Assembly: GCA_900543485.1 (NCBI GenBank) | Contig: UQRM01000024.1 | Location: 1-32,513, forward strand | Source: an uncultured Eubacterium sp. | GTDB taxonomy: Bacteria > Bacillota > Clostridia > Peptostreptococcales > Anaerovoracaceae | DNA length: 32,513 nucleotides | Direction: 5' to 3' | In this document: positions 8,430 through 15,858 of the stretch, piece after piece | Numbering within the stretch: the stretch's first letter is position 1 | Layout of the letters: each line of letters opens with the position of its first letter | Program-made: the position numbers and the translations under genes | Notes under the pieces: model-generated | Database searches by the model: none | The model's input: the letters and a program-made list of their open reading frames with translations, nothing else | Told to the model about the DNA's origin: nothing

Positions 8430-9051
8430 AAAGAAATCTGCAGCCACGACGATCCTGACAGCAATGTCGGCGGTCACTGTATGGGCAGCCTTTGTGACAG
8501 GTACAGAACCGCCTGCCACGGATGTGGCGGGCTCTTTCGCTGCTATTGCGGCGTTGCTGGCAGTATCGGTGATCTTGAAGATGGACGATATACTGTATTT
8601 CCTGGGGTGTGGATTCGTATACTTTGCTTCACCTATAGGTTCAGTACTTGATATGTATACTCGTTTCGGGCCGTATGATAAGATCATACACTTCATAAGC
8701 GGTATGCTGCTGGCAGGGTTTGGTATGATGATGATATCGCGTCTGTTGAAGAGAGCTTTTCCGGATGAGGAAGGCTTGTCAGCGTCCTCGGATGAAGGAA
8801 AACGTAAGGCTCTGAAAATTTCCCGAATGATCTTTGCTTTTTTCTTTTCGTCGGCCTGCGCGGGGATATGGGAAATATTCGAGTTCACCTCTGATAAGTT
8901 GCTGGGAGGCGGGATGCAGCGAGGTATGGAGGATACGGTGACGGATATCATTGCAGGCAATGGCGGGGCCTTGCTGTACTGTATCGTCTGGGTCTTCGGA
9001 TCGTGTGTATATGAAAGACAACACCGCCATAAACATCTTGAAAAAGGCTGA
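8422..9051 (+). CDS. Multi-pass membrane protein, YjdF/DUF2238-like
   Basis: The 209-residue protein is strongly hydrophobic, with about five or six membrane segments. It keeps the family's polar signatures between segments: DKIIHFISG (about residue 91), GIWEIFEF (about 150) and a GMEDTVTDIIAGNGGALL stretch near the C terminus. Its ATG overlaps the end of the glycerophosphotransferase gene by eight bases, so the two are translated together. The biochemical function of this family is not known to me. The coupling suggests a link to envelope polymer synthesis. Confidence 0.7.
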   Translation: MNRKKSAATTILTAMSAVTVWAAFVTGTEPPATDVAGSFAAIAALLAVSVILKMDDILYFLGCGFVYFASPIGSVLDMYTRFGPYDKIIHFISGMLLAGFGMMMISRLLKRAFPDEEGLSASSDEGKRKALKISRMIFAFFFSSACAGIWEIFEFTSDKLLGGGMQRGMEDTVTDIIAGNGGALLYCIVWVFGSCVYERQHRHKHLEKG

Positions 9052-9130
9052 TTTTTAATATATCATAACAGATGTGGCAAAAAAAGTTTGCAATGGAGTA
9101 AAGACGAGATCAAGGAGATGAATAGAAAAA

Positions 9131-9970
9131 ATGGAAATGAATGTTTTTAAAGGCAGCGATAATTACGTCGTTACCAAGGAGCTCATGAACGCGGTCAACG
9201 TGGCTATTGCCCTGGAAAAGCCTCTCCTCATCAAAGGAGAACCGGGGACCGGAAAGACCATGCTGGCGGAAGCTATTGCCGATTCTCTCGGCATGGAGTT
9301 GATCATATGGGGGATAAAGTCCACCACTAAGGCGCAGGAAGGATTGTACGTTTATGATACGGTACAGAGACTTTATGACAGCCAGTTCGGTGAAGGAAAT
9401 GTGGCCGATATCAAACAGTATATCAAGCTGGGAAAGCTGGGCGAGGCCTTTTCCTCCGACAAGCAGGTGGTGCTGCTGATAGATGAGATCGATAAGGCGG
9501 ATCTGGAGTTTCCTAACGACCTGCTTTGGGAACTGGATAAGATGGAATTTTACATCAATGAGACGAAGGAGACGATCAGGACGAAGCACAGACCGATAGT
9601 CATTATCACTTCTAACGCGGAAAAGGAGCTGCCTGACGCGTTTCTGAGAAGGTGTATCTTCCACTATATCGAATTCCCAAACAAGGAAAAGATGGAAGAG
9701 ATCATAAATGTCCACTTCGGCGATATCGATAAAAAGCTCAGCGAAAAGGCGCTGGAGGCATTCTATGAGATAAGAGAGATGGACGACCTTCAGAAGAAGC
9801 CGAGCACATCGGAGCTTCTCGACTGGATACAGGCATTGATGATCAGCGGTGTGAACATCAAGAATCTGAAAGAAGAGATGCCGTTCATCGGCGTGCTTCT
9901 GAAGAAAAACCAGGATATAGACGTGATGAATGAAATAAAAGAGAAAGGGTACTCGCTTAAGAGATGGTAG
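9131..9970 (+). CDS. MoxR-type AAA+ ATPase
   Basis: The 279-residue protein has Walker A GEPGTGKT (residues 36-43), Walker B LLIDEID (115-121), sensor 1 IITSN and an arginine-finger region FLRRC (171-175). MoxR ATPases act as chaperones that remodel or insert cofactors into partner complexes, normally working with a VWA-domain protein. The next gene is that partner and starts four bases after this stop. The start at ATG 9131 has AAGGAG about 13 bases upstream, which is long. No better in-frame start exists because a stop lies just upstream. Confidence 0.85.
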   Translation: MEMNVFKGSDNYVVTKELMNAVNVAIALEKPLLIKGEPGTGKTMLAEAIADSLGMELIIWGIKSTTKAQEGLYVYDTVQRLYDSQFGEGNVADIKQYIKLGKLGEAFSSDKQVVLLIDEIDKADLEFPNDLLWELDKMEFYINETKETIRTKHRPIVIITSNAEKELPDAFLRRCIFHYIEFPNKEKMEEIINVHFGDIDKKLSEKALEAFYEIREMDDLQKKPSTSELLDWIQALMISGVNIKNLKEEMPFIGVLLKKNQDIDVMNEIKEKGYSLKRW

Positions 9971-9974
9971 AAAT

Positions 9975-11168
9975 ATGTTTTTAGATTTTTTTTACCTGCT
10001 TAGAGCAAGAGGCCTGGAGGTTTCCATAAACGAATGGATGATCCTGGAGGAAGCCCTGAACAAGGGAATGGCCCATTCATCACTGATGGAATTCTATCAC
10101 CTGTGCCGGAGCATCCTGATAAAAACTGAGTCGGAATATGATAAATTTGATGCTGTCTTTGCTGAATACTTCAAGAACGTCCAGACTCCGGATGATCTGC
10201 CCCAGGAGTTCTGGGACTGGCTCAACGAGAGCGACCATGAGCGTCCGCTTGACGATAAGGGGACTGGCAATGAGTTCCCCAAGGAGCTGGAGGAGCTGCT
10301 GGAGATGTTCGAGGAACGTATAAAAGAGCAGAAAGAAAAGCATGACGGAGGCTGTTACTGGATCGGCACCGGCGGTACGTCAGTCATGGGACGCGGCGGG
10401 TTTCATACGACAGGTATCAGGACGGGCGGACAGGGCCGCCATAAATCGGCTGTTCAGGTGGCAGGAGAACGAAACTTTCAGGATTTCAGGCAGGACAAGA
10501 TACTGGATATAAGGCAGTTCCAGATGGCATTCAGGCGGTTGAGGCAGTATTCATCGAGAGTTGACGCTCAGGAAACTGAGCTGAACATAGATAAGACGAT
10601 AGATGAGACATGTGAAAATGCCGGGATGCTGAAGATCGTGTATGACAAGCCGAGAAAGAATACCGTAAAAGTATTGCTGCTGATCGATTCAGATGGGTCG
10701 ATGCTGCCGTACAGCAGGCTGTGCAACAGGCTTTTCCAGGCTGTCAGTCAGGCCAATCATTTCAAGGATCTTAAAGTGTACTATTTTCACAACTGCATTT
10801 ATGATCACCTTTATACGACGCCTTATTGCAAGCGTGGCGACTGGATAGAGACTAACTGGGTGTTGAGGAATCTGGACAGCGAATACAAGGTTATCTTTGT
10901 AGGAGACGCGGCGATGGCGCCGTCGGAGCTCTACAAAAGAGGTGGCAATTCGTATATTGGCCTGTGGAATGAGGAACCGGGCATAATATGGCTCGATAAG
11001 TTCAAAAAGAGATATAAGAAGCAGATATGGCTGAACCCTATCAGCCAGAGTTCGTGGGACTGGATCTATGGTGCCAAGACTATAAACGCCATATCAGGGA
11101 TATTCCCGATGTTCGAGCTGTCGCTGGACGGGCTGGAAGCTGGTATAAAAAAGCTGTTAGTCAAATAG
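9975..11168 (+). CDS. VWA-domain protein (CoxE-like) paired with MoxR
   Basis: The 397-residue protein has a helical N-terminal half, a Gly-rich linker (about 125-160), and a C-terminal von Willebrand A domain starting VKVLLLIDSDGSM (about 231-243). The metal site reads D238-S-D240-G-S242, so the middle Ser of the usual DxSxS is Asp. The later segment VIFVGDAAMAPSEL fits a CoxE-type VWA domain. With the MoxR protein it probably forms a chaperone pair, but no client gene stands next to it. Ribosome binding is weak, so translation is likely coupled to the upstream gene. Confidence 0.8.
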   Translation: MFLDFFYLLRARGLEVSINEWMILEEALNKGMAHSSLMEFYHLCRSILIKTESEYDKFDAVFAEYFKNVQTPDDLPQEFWDWLNESDHERPLDDKGTGNEFPKELEELLEMFEERIKEQKEKHDGGCYWIGTGGTSVMGRGGFHTTGIRTGGQGRHKSAVQVAGERNFQDFRQDKILDIRQFQMAFRRLRQYSSRVDAQETELNIDKTIDETCENAGMLKIVYDKPRKNTVKVLLLIDSDGSMLPYSRLCNRLFQAVSQANHFKDLKVYYFHNCIYDHLYTTPYCKRGDWIETNWVLRNLDSEYKVIFVGDAAMAPSELYKRGGNSYIGLWNEEPGIIWLDKFKKRYKKQIWLNPISQSSWDWIYGAKTINAISGIFPMFELSLDGLEAGIKKLLVK

Positions 11169-11176
11169 CAAATGAG

Positions 11177-11218
11177 GGCCTGCGCCTGACCTGAGGTCGG
11201 AGCAGGTCTTTCCTTTTG
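11177..11218 (+). terminator. Terminator after the MoxR-VWA pair
   Basis: GGCCTGC (11177-11183) pairs with GCAGGTC (11202-11208), with an inner GACCT/AGGTC helix, followed by a T-rich tail. Confidence 0.6.
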
Positions 11219-11288
11219 CCTTTTTACAAAGATTTTACTGCAACCTCCTCTCAGATTATACAGCAACGTTGTATATTAAAGAAAAGTA

Positions 11289-11306
11289 TACGATAGCCAT
11301 ATCGTA
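11289..11306. promoter_or_regulatory. Perfect 7+7 palindrome upstream of the PIN-PhoH gene
   Basis: TACGATA-GCCA-TATCGTA is an exact inverted repeat 29 bases before ATG 11336. It could be a repressor site or a 5'UTR hairpin. A second small palindrome (CAACGTTG, 11264-11271) lies just upstream. Confidence 0.4.
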
Positions 11307-11335
11307 GAAACAAAGTCAAACGAGAAGGGATAGTT

Positions 11336-12709
11336 ATGAGTAAAGTATATGTATTGGACACTAATGTGCTTATTCAGGCCCCGGGGGCTTTCAGGTGTTT
11401 TGAGGAGAACACGGTCGTGATCCCCGTAACAGTTCTGGAAGAGCTGGATAACCTGAAAAGAGACGACGGAGAACGAGGGATCAATGCCAGGAAAGCTATA
11501 AGGGCGTTGGAGCAGCTGAGAGTGAGAGGCCTGTTGACCGATGGAGTGGAGATGGAAAACGGAGGGCTTCTCCGGGTAGAAAAGAACTATGTAGACGTCC
11601 AGTTGCCCCAGGATTTCCATGAGCACAAACAAGACAACAGGATATTGAAGGTGTGTAAAGGGCTGGCGGAAGATCTGTCCCAGCCGGTGATCCTGGTAAC
11701 GAAGGATATGCTGCTGAGGATAAAGGCACAGCTGTTGGGCCTTGCAGCTGAAGACTTCACCACTGAACAGGTGGCCGAGGAAGAGATCCAATACAGGGGA
11801 CGGGCCGAGGTCTATGTGCCTGAAGACGCCTTTAAGGATTTCAAGAAAAAGGGTGTGTCGGTTGATAAGATATACTGTATCGATGATGAGGGAAATACAT
11901 ATCAGCCAGAGCTTTACGAGAACCAGTTTATCGTGCTCAAGGCTGACCAGTCGGCTAAGAAAACTCACTTGGGCCGTGTGGAAAAAGGTATGATAAGGAA
12001 GCTGGAATATCAGAAGTCGAAGCCTTACGGCATTTCGCCCAGAAATTCCGGGCAGTATTTCATCCAGGAGGCGCTGATGCAGCCGGCGGCAAAGGCACCA
12101 TTGGTGATCGTGAAGGGACTTGCGGGGACCAGCAAGACATTTTATTCCCTGGCGGTGGGCCTGGAAAAGGTGCTGAACCAGCAAAGCGGAGAATACAGGC
12201 GCATACTCATATGCAGACCTAACGCCCAGTTCGATTCCGAGATAGGATTCCTTCCGGGCGATGAGCAGGAAAAGATATCGCCGCTGCTGCGTCCTGTTAT
12301 AGATAATCTGGAGCAGCTGATAGATTCAGATGAAAAGGAACGATATGCCAACGAAGCCGAGCTGCGGGGGAAGATAGACGAGATATTCGATCGAGGCATC
12401 ATCCAGGCGGAAGCGATGAACTTCATCAGAGGCCGTTCCATCGCCAAGACATATCTGATGATAGACGAGGCTCAGAATATGACGCCTGAGCAGGTAAAGG
12501 GAATAATAACGAGAGCGGGTAAGGATACCAAGATAATCCTTCTGGGAGATCCTAATCAAATAGACAGACCATTTCTCGATGAGCGTACCAACGGTCTCAG
12601 CTATGCATCGGAGCACATGAAGGGGAGCCCGTTGTGCTGGCAGCTGACGTTTTCAGCTTCCGAATGCGAGCGCTCTGAGCTGGCCATGGACGCTATACAG
12701 CGATTGTAG
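11336..12709 (+). CDS. PIN domain-PhoH-like ATPase fusion (YlaK type)
   Basis: The 457-residue protein starts with a PIN nuclease domain (VYVLDTNVLIQ with Asp8, then EELDNL and INARKAIR). It ends with a PhoH-type P-loop ATPase domain: Walker A GLAGTSKT at 261-268, LICRP at about 291, and Walker B LMIDEAQN at 374-381. PIN-PhoH proteins are thought to be RNA helicase-nucleases. Walker A has Ser at position 266 where Gly is usual, but Lys267 and Thr268 are kept. AAGGGA lies 5 bases before the ATG. It is monocistronic, with a promoter for yhbY at its 3' end. Confidence 0.85.
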   Translation: MSKVYVLDTNVLIQAPGAFRCFEENTVVIPVTVLEELDNLKRDDGERGINARKAIRALEQLRVRGLLTDGVEMENGGLLRVEKNYVDVQLPQDFHEHKQDNRILKVCKGLAEDLSQPVILVTKDMLLRIKAQLLGLAAEDFTTEQVAEEEIQYRGRAEVYVPEDAFKDFKKKGVSVDKIYCIDDEGNTYQPELYENQFIVLKADQSAKKTHLGRVEKGMIRKLEYQKSKPYGISPRNSGQYFIQEALMQPAAKAPLVIVKGLAGTSKTFYSLAVGLEKVLNQQSGEYRRILICRPNAQFDSEIGFLPGDEQEKISPLLRPVIDNLEQLIDSDEKERYANEAELRGKIDEIFDRGIIQAEAMNFIRGRSIAKTYLMIDEAQNMTPEQVKGIITRAGKDTKIILLGDPNQIDRPFLDERTNGLSYASEHMKGSPLCWQLTFSASECERSELAMDAIQRL

Positions 12710-12721
12710 CCGGAGAGGGCC

Positions 12722-12750
12722 TTGAAAATCCGATAGAAATATAGTATACT
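12722..12750 (+). promoter_or_regulatory. yhbY promoter
   Basis: TTGAAA (12722-12727) and TATACT (12745-12750) are 17 bases apart, a near-consensus sigma-A promoter just after the PIN-PhoH stop. Confidence 0.7.
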
Positions 12751-12817
12751 CGAACGACTGGCAGCCGCGAAGGCTGTTTGAGCAAAATAATAAAGAGCCT
12801 AAAAGGAGTATGCGTAC

Positions 12818-13114
12818 ATGATAACAGGAAAGCAGAGGATATATCTGAAGAAGCTGGCCCATCAGCTTGATCCTACGGTATATATCGGGAAAGCCGGCGT
12901 CACTGACAATATAAAAAAGGAGATGGAGACGGGATTCGAGTCCAGGGAGCTGGTCAAGGTAAAATTACAGGAAGGCTGCGATATGAAGCCGGCAGATGTG
13001 GCGAACCGACTAGCTGAAGAACTTGATGCTGAGTTCGTCCAGGCTATCGGCCGCAAATTCGTGCTTTACAGACCGTCAAAGGAAAACAGGAAAATAGAAC
13101 TGCCTCGCAAATAA
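12818..13114 (+). CDS. yhbY: CRS1-YhbY domain RNA-binding protein YhbY
   Basis: The 98-residue single-domain protein has the family start (KQRIYLKKLAHQLDPTVYIGK), the GKAG loop near residue 24-27, and the conserved end IGRKFVLYRPS. YhbY associates with the precursor of the large ribosomal subunit and is believed to help its assembly. The length is typical. AAAAGGAG lies about 9 bases upstream of the ATG, and the gene has its own promoter. Confidence 0.9.
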   Translation: MITGKQRIYLKKLAHQLDPTVYIGKAGVTDNIKKEMETGFESRELVKVKLQEGCDMKPADVANRLAEELDAEFVQAIGRKFVLYRPSKENRKIELPRK

Positions 13115-13182
13115 TGGCTCTGACAGAGGCGCTCTTTACGGGTATGTTCGGCAGGCGAACGCAATGTAAAAGCAGAAAAGAA

Positions 13183-13216
13183 AAAACGTTCGGGACAGCG
13201 TTTGCCCGGACGTTTT
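13183..13216. terminator. Bidirectional terminator between yhbY and lexA
   Basis: AAAACGTTCGGG (13183-13194) pairs with CCCGGACGTTTT (13205-13216) with one G-U pair. A tracts on the left and T tracts on the right let it serve both convergent genes. Confidence 0.8.
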
Positions 13217-13247
13217 CAAATGCTCTTAAAAAGTTTGTTAAAGGTTT

Positions 13248-13895
13248 TTAGAAGTATCGGAATACGCCGCGTACTTTACCGAGTATCTTCACATCGTTTA
13301 CGATAATGGGACTCATAGTTGAATTTTCAGGCTGGAGTCGTATGTAATCCCCTTCGCGGTAAAAGGTTTTTACCGTGGCTTCACTTTCAAATCCGTCTAC
13401 CATCGCGACGACGATATCGCCGTTTCTGGCCGTGTTCTGCTGTTCGACAAGGATATAATCGCCATCCATGATGCCGGCCTCAATCATGCTTTCTCCTCTC
13501 ACAGTCAGCATGAAGTTGGGATTGTTCCCGACAAAACGGGCGGGAACAGGGAAGCTGTCTTCGATGTTCTGCTCCGCCAGGATAGGTGTTCCTGCCGCTA
13601 TCCTGCCTACGACGGGGATGTCGATGACTTCTGTATGGGAAACACCGTCATCATTGCCGGTCTCATATGTCGTCTGATCGGATGTGTCCGCTTCAACGAG
13701 CATCAGCGCCCTGGGTTTCGAAGGGTCTTTTTTTATATAACCGGCTTTTACCAAGTTGGATATATCCTTGTGAGCCGTGGACGTGGATTTGATGTTCAGC
13801 GCGGAACATATCTCGCGCACAGTAGGAGGATATCCTTTTTTTCTTATTTCTTCCCTCATATAATCCAGGATCTTCTGTTCTCTTTCTTTTAACAT
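13248..13895 (-). CDS. lexA: LexA SOS repressor
   Basis: The 215-residue protein has a winged-HTH domain (residues 1-65; PPTVREICSALNIKS). It also has an S24 autoprotease domain with the cleavage site Ala101-Gly102, catalytic Ser136 (RGESM) and Lys176 (EATVK). It represses DNA-damage genes and cuts itself when RecA is activated. Length and motifs match the Bacillus type. ATG 13895 is preferred to the GTG at 13901 because AAGGAGG ends 8 bases before it and only 2 before the GTG. Confidence 0.95.
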   Translation of the reverse strand: MLKEREQKILDYMREEIRKKGYPPTVREICSALNIKSTSTAHKDISNLVKAGYIKKDPSKPRALMLVEADTSDQTTYETGNDDGVSHTEVIDIPVVGRIAAGTPILAEQNIEDSFPVPARFVGNNPNFMLTVRGESMIEAGIMDGDYILVEQQNTARNGDIVVAMVDGFESEATVKTFYREGDYIRLQPENSTMSPIIVNDVKILGKVRGVFRYF

Positions 13896-13919
13896 AAGCA
13901 CACCCTCCTTTATGAGAAC

Positions 13920-13957
13920 ATGATATCATAAAAAGAACAAAAAGTAAACACATGTTT
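13920..13957 (-). promoter_or_regulatory. lexA promoter with possible LexA operator
   Basis: On the minus strand TTTACT (13948-13943) and TATCAT (13925-13920) are 17 bases apart. AAAC-ACAT-GTTT (13946-13957) is a perfect inverted repeat that overlaps the -35. It keeps the AAC-N4-GTT core of the CGAAC-N4-GTTCG box, consistent with autorepression but not a full match. Confidence 0.55.
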
Positions 13958-14039
13958 TCGATGTGCGGGAGCGAGCGCTTCCTTGCGGGAGCATGTCCGG
14001 AAGAATGGCCGGATGTGCAGTATACGGCAAGACAAAAAG

Positions 14040-14065
14040 AAAAAACGGCAGGATGACTCCCACCG
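14040..14065 (-). terminator. Terminator of the small 26-codon unit
   Basis: Read on the minus strand, CGGTGGGA (14065-14058) pairs with TCCTGCCG (14053-14046), with two G-U pairs and a GTCA loop, followed by six T. Confidence 0.6.
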
Positions 14066-14130
14066 GCGAAAAAACACAATATCTGCGTTATTATTTTAAT
14101 GATGCTCCGATACAGTACATGTCTGTCTGA

Positions 14131-14211
14131 TTAACGGAATGAGCGCGTTACGTCTGCATACAGATTCACATACTGTTTCATGCTTTCCCAGAATGCTGCA
14201 AATCCTTTCAT
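14131..14211 (-). CDS. Putative 26-residue small protein
   Basis: This ORF starts MKGFAAFWESMKQYV and ends ADVTRSFR. It is amphipathic and probably helical, without a signal peptide. The minus-strand sequence GAGGTGA lies 5 bases before the ATG. A near-consensus promoter is at 14276-14304 and a terminator at 14040-14065, so the transcription unit of about 230 bases is self-contained. I do not recognise the product. The alternative is that the RNA itself is the functional molecule and the ORF is incidental. Confidence 0.5.
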   Translation of the reverse strand: MKGFAAFWESMKQYVNLYADVTRSFR

Positions 14212-14275
14212 TGCTTTCACCTCGCTGTTTGTATTTTAGAGGCCTGCATCATTTCACAGGCTTCATCCTGTATAT

Positions 14276-14304
14276 ATTATATATGTTATATTTGCTGCAT
14301 TCAA
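14276..14304 (-). promoter_or_regulatory. Near-consensus promoter of the small unit
   Basis: On the minus strand TTGAAT (14304-14299) and a perfect TATAAT (14281-14276) are exactly 17 bases apart. A short GCCTG/CAGGC hairpin lies in the 5'UTR at about 14242-14261. The stretch 14305-14436 holds nothing else I recognise. Confidence 0.7.
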
Positions 14305-14436
14305 TGCTTATATCTGTACATGTTTGCTGTTTTTGGAAGCCATAAGACCATTGAAATGACGGGATTCTTTGAAGTGTGCGTAAATAAGTGTCGATTTTAT
14401 GTCAAAAAAGTATGGGAAAATCAGCATTTTTTTGCG

Positions 14437-14470
14437 AAAACAAGGCGCCTGTACCATTACAGGCGCCTTG
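14437..14470 (-). terminator. Terminator of the aldehyde dehydrogenase-aminotransferase operon
   Basis: A perfect 13-bp stem (CAAGGCGCCTGTA, 14441-14453, with its complement at 14458-14470) closes a 4-base loop. On the minus strand it is followed by TTTT. Confidence 0.85.
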
Positions 14471-14496
14471 TGATGCGAAGGGGCATGCTGTCATGT

Positions 14497-15822
14497 CTAT
14501 ATCATTTCATCGACCTGGCTAAGCACATCATCCAGAATGGCCAGTTGAGCTCTCAGCTCATCCTCCGTGATGATGAGGGGCGGTGCGACGATTATCATAT
14601 TCTCATGGGTATAAGTCCAGAACCCCCTGTCTCTCAGAAGAGTGAAGATTTTTCCCATGATGTTGTCCGGATCGCTGCCGAAAGGTACGAGCGGTTGGCG
14701 CTCTTCTTTGTCTTTGACCAGTTCTATGGCGGAAAAAAGGCCTATATGTCTTACCTCACCGACGCAAGGGTGGGTGCAGGCGAAGCTGTCTAGAGTCTGA
14801 GCCAGCAATTTTGACGTTGGCTTCATTCTGTTCTCGATGTCCAGCTCCCTGTACTGGTCCAGCGTAGCCACAGCGGCAGCACATCCTACAGGATGACCTG
14901 AATAGGTGAGGCCGCAGCCAAGGACGTGATCGTCGAAGAATCCGGCGATCTTTTGCTGCACTACGACACCTCCCAGCGGTACATATCCGCAGGTGGAGCC
15001 TTTGGCAAAAGTGATCATGTCCGGTTCATATCCGAAGTTCATGAATGCGAAGCATTTGCCGGTCCTGTACCAGCCGGCCATGACTTCATCGGCTACCATC
15101 AGGATATCGTATTTGTCGCAAAGGGCCCTCACTCCCTGATACCATTTTACAGGGGCGATGATGACGCCGTTGGAGCCGACCACCGATTCGAACCAGATGG
15201 CGGCTATAGTATCAGGGCCTTCATATAATATCTGGTTTTCCAGCAATTCAAGGTAAAAGTCGGCGATCTCATCGTCGTTTTCGAAATGACATGCCTTAGG
15301 GACTCTGTAAGGATAAGGTACGTCGTATTTGATAAAACCAACATTACCGGGTTCGTTGAAAAACCTTCTCGGCTCACCTGTCAGCATGCCGGAACCTGCC
15401 GACGAGCCATGATAGCTCCTGTATTGGGAAAATATCTTGTATTTCCCGGTGTACTGTCTGGCTATCTTTATAGCGTTTTCATTGGCCTCGGCTCCGGCGT
15501 TGGCGAAGAACACCTTTGCGCCATCGGCGAATCCCGTGGCCTTTACGATGGCTTCGGCCGCGTCCGATTTGCATCCCAGCGCAAAGGATGGCCCGATGAA
15601 TGAAAGCTCATGGGCCTGCTTGGCAATAGCATCGGCAATAGCCTTGTTGCCATGCCCCAGATTGGAATTTACCAGCTGAGACGACATGTCAGCGTATCGT
15701 TTGCCTTCCTCGTCCCAGAAATATATCCCTTCCGCCTTCGTTATCACGATAGGGTCCAGCTTGCCCTGGGCTGACCACGAGTGAAGATTGTATTTAAGAT
15801 CTTTTTTCTTTATTGATGACAT
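14497..15822 (-). CDS. Class III PLP-dependent aminotransferase (possibly taurine- or omega-amino acid-pyruvate type)
   Basis: The 441-residue protein has the fold-type I layout. FANAGAEANENAIKIAR (about 106-122) binds PLP phosphate, VADEVMAGWYRTG (243-255) holds Asp245, and TFAKG contains the Schiff-base Lys274. The N terminus (LHSWSAQGKLDPI) resembles omega-amino acid:pyruvate and taurine:pyruvate enzymes. It lies 36 bases after an acylating aldehyde dehydrogenase. The likely route is amine to aldehyde, then aldehyde to acyl-CoA; the substrate cannot be read off. The start is ATG 15822, because GGAGG lies 5 bases before it and forms part of the upstream in-frame ATG at 15834. Confidence 0.8.
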   Translation of the reverse strand: MSSIKKKDLKYNLHSWSAQGKLDPIVITKAEGIYFWDEEGKRYADMSSQLVNSNLGHGNKAIADAIAKQAHELSFIGPSFALGCKSDAAEAIVKATGFADGAKVFFANAGAEANENAIKIARQYTGKYKIFSQYRSYHGSSAGSGMLTGEPRRFFNEPGNVGFIKYDVPYPYRVPKACHFENDDEIADFYLELLENQILYEGPDTIAAIWFESVVGSNGVIIAPVKWYQGVRALCDKYDILMVADEVMAGWYRTGKCFAFMNFGYEPDMITFAKGSTCGYVPLGGVVVQQKIAGFFDDHVLGCGLTYSGHPVGCAAAVATLDQYRELDIENRMKPTSKLLAQTLDSFACTHPCVGEVRHIGLFSAIELVKDKEERQPLVPFGSDPDNIMGKIFTLLRDRGFWTYTHENMIIVAPPLIITEDELRAQLAILDDVLSQVDEMI

Positions 15823-15858
15823 TGGTTCCTCCATGATATCCAGTAAAAACGACAGCTA

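Noticed and set aside
11276..12184. A 302-codon open frame antisense to the PIN-PhoH gene
   Set aside because: It overlaps a well-supported gene and its translation shows no recognisable domain.
13146..13160. GTTCG-GCAGG-CGAAC as a LexA box
   Set aside because: The half sites are in the opposite order to CGAAC-N4-GTTCG; it is a small hairpin downstream of yhbY.
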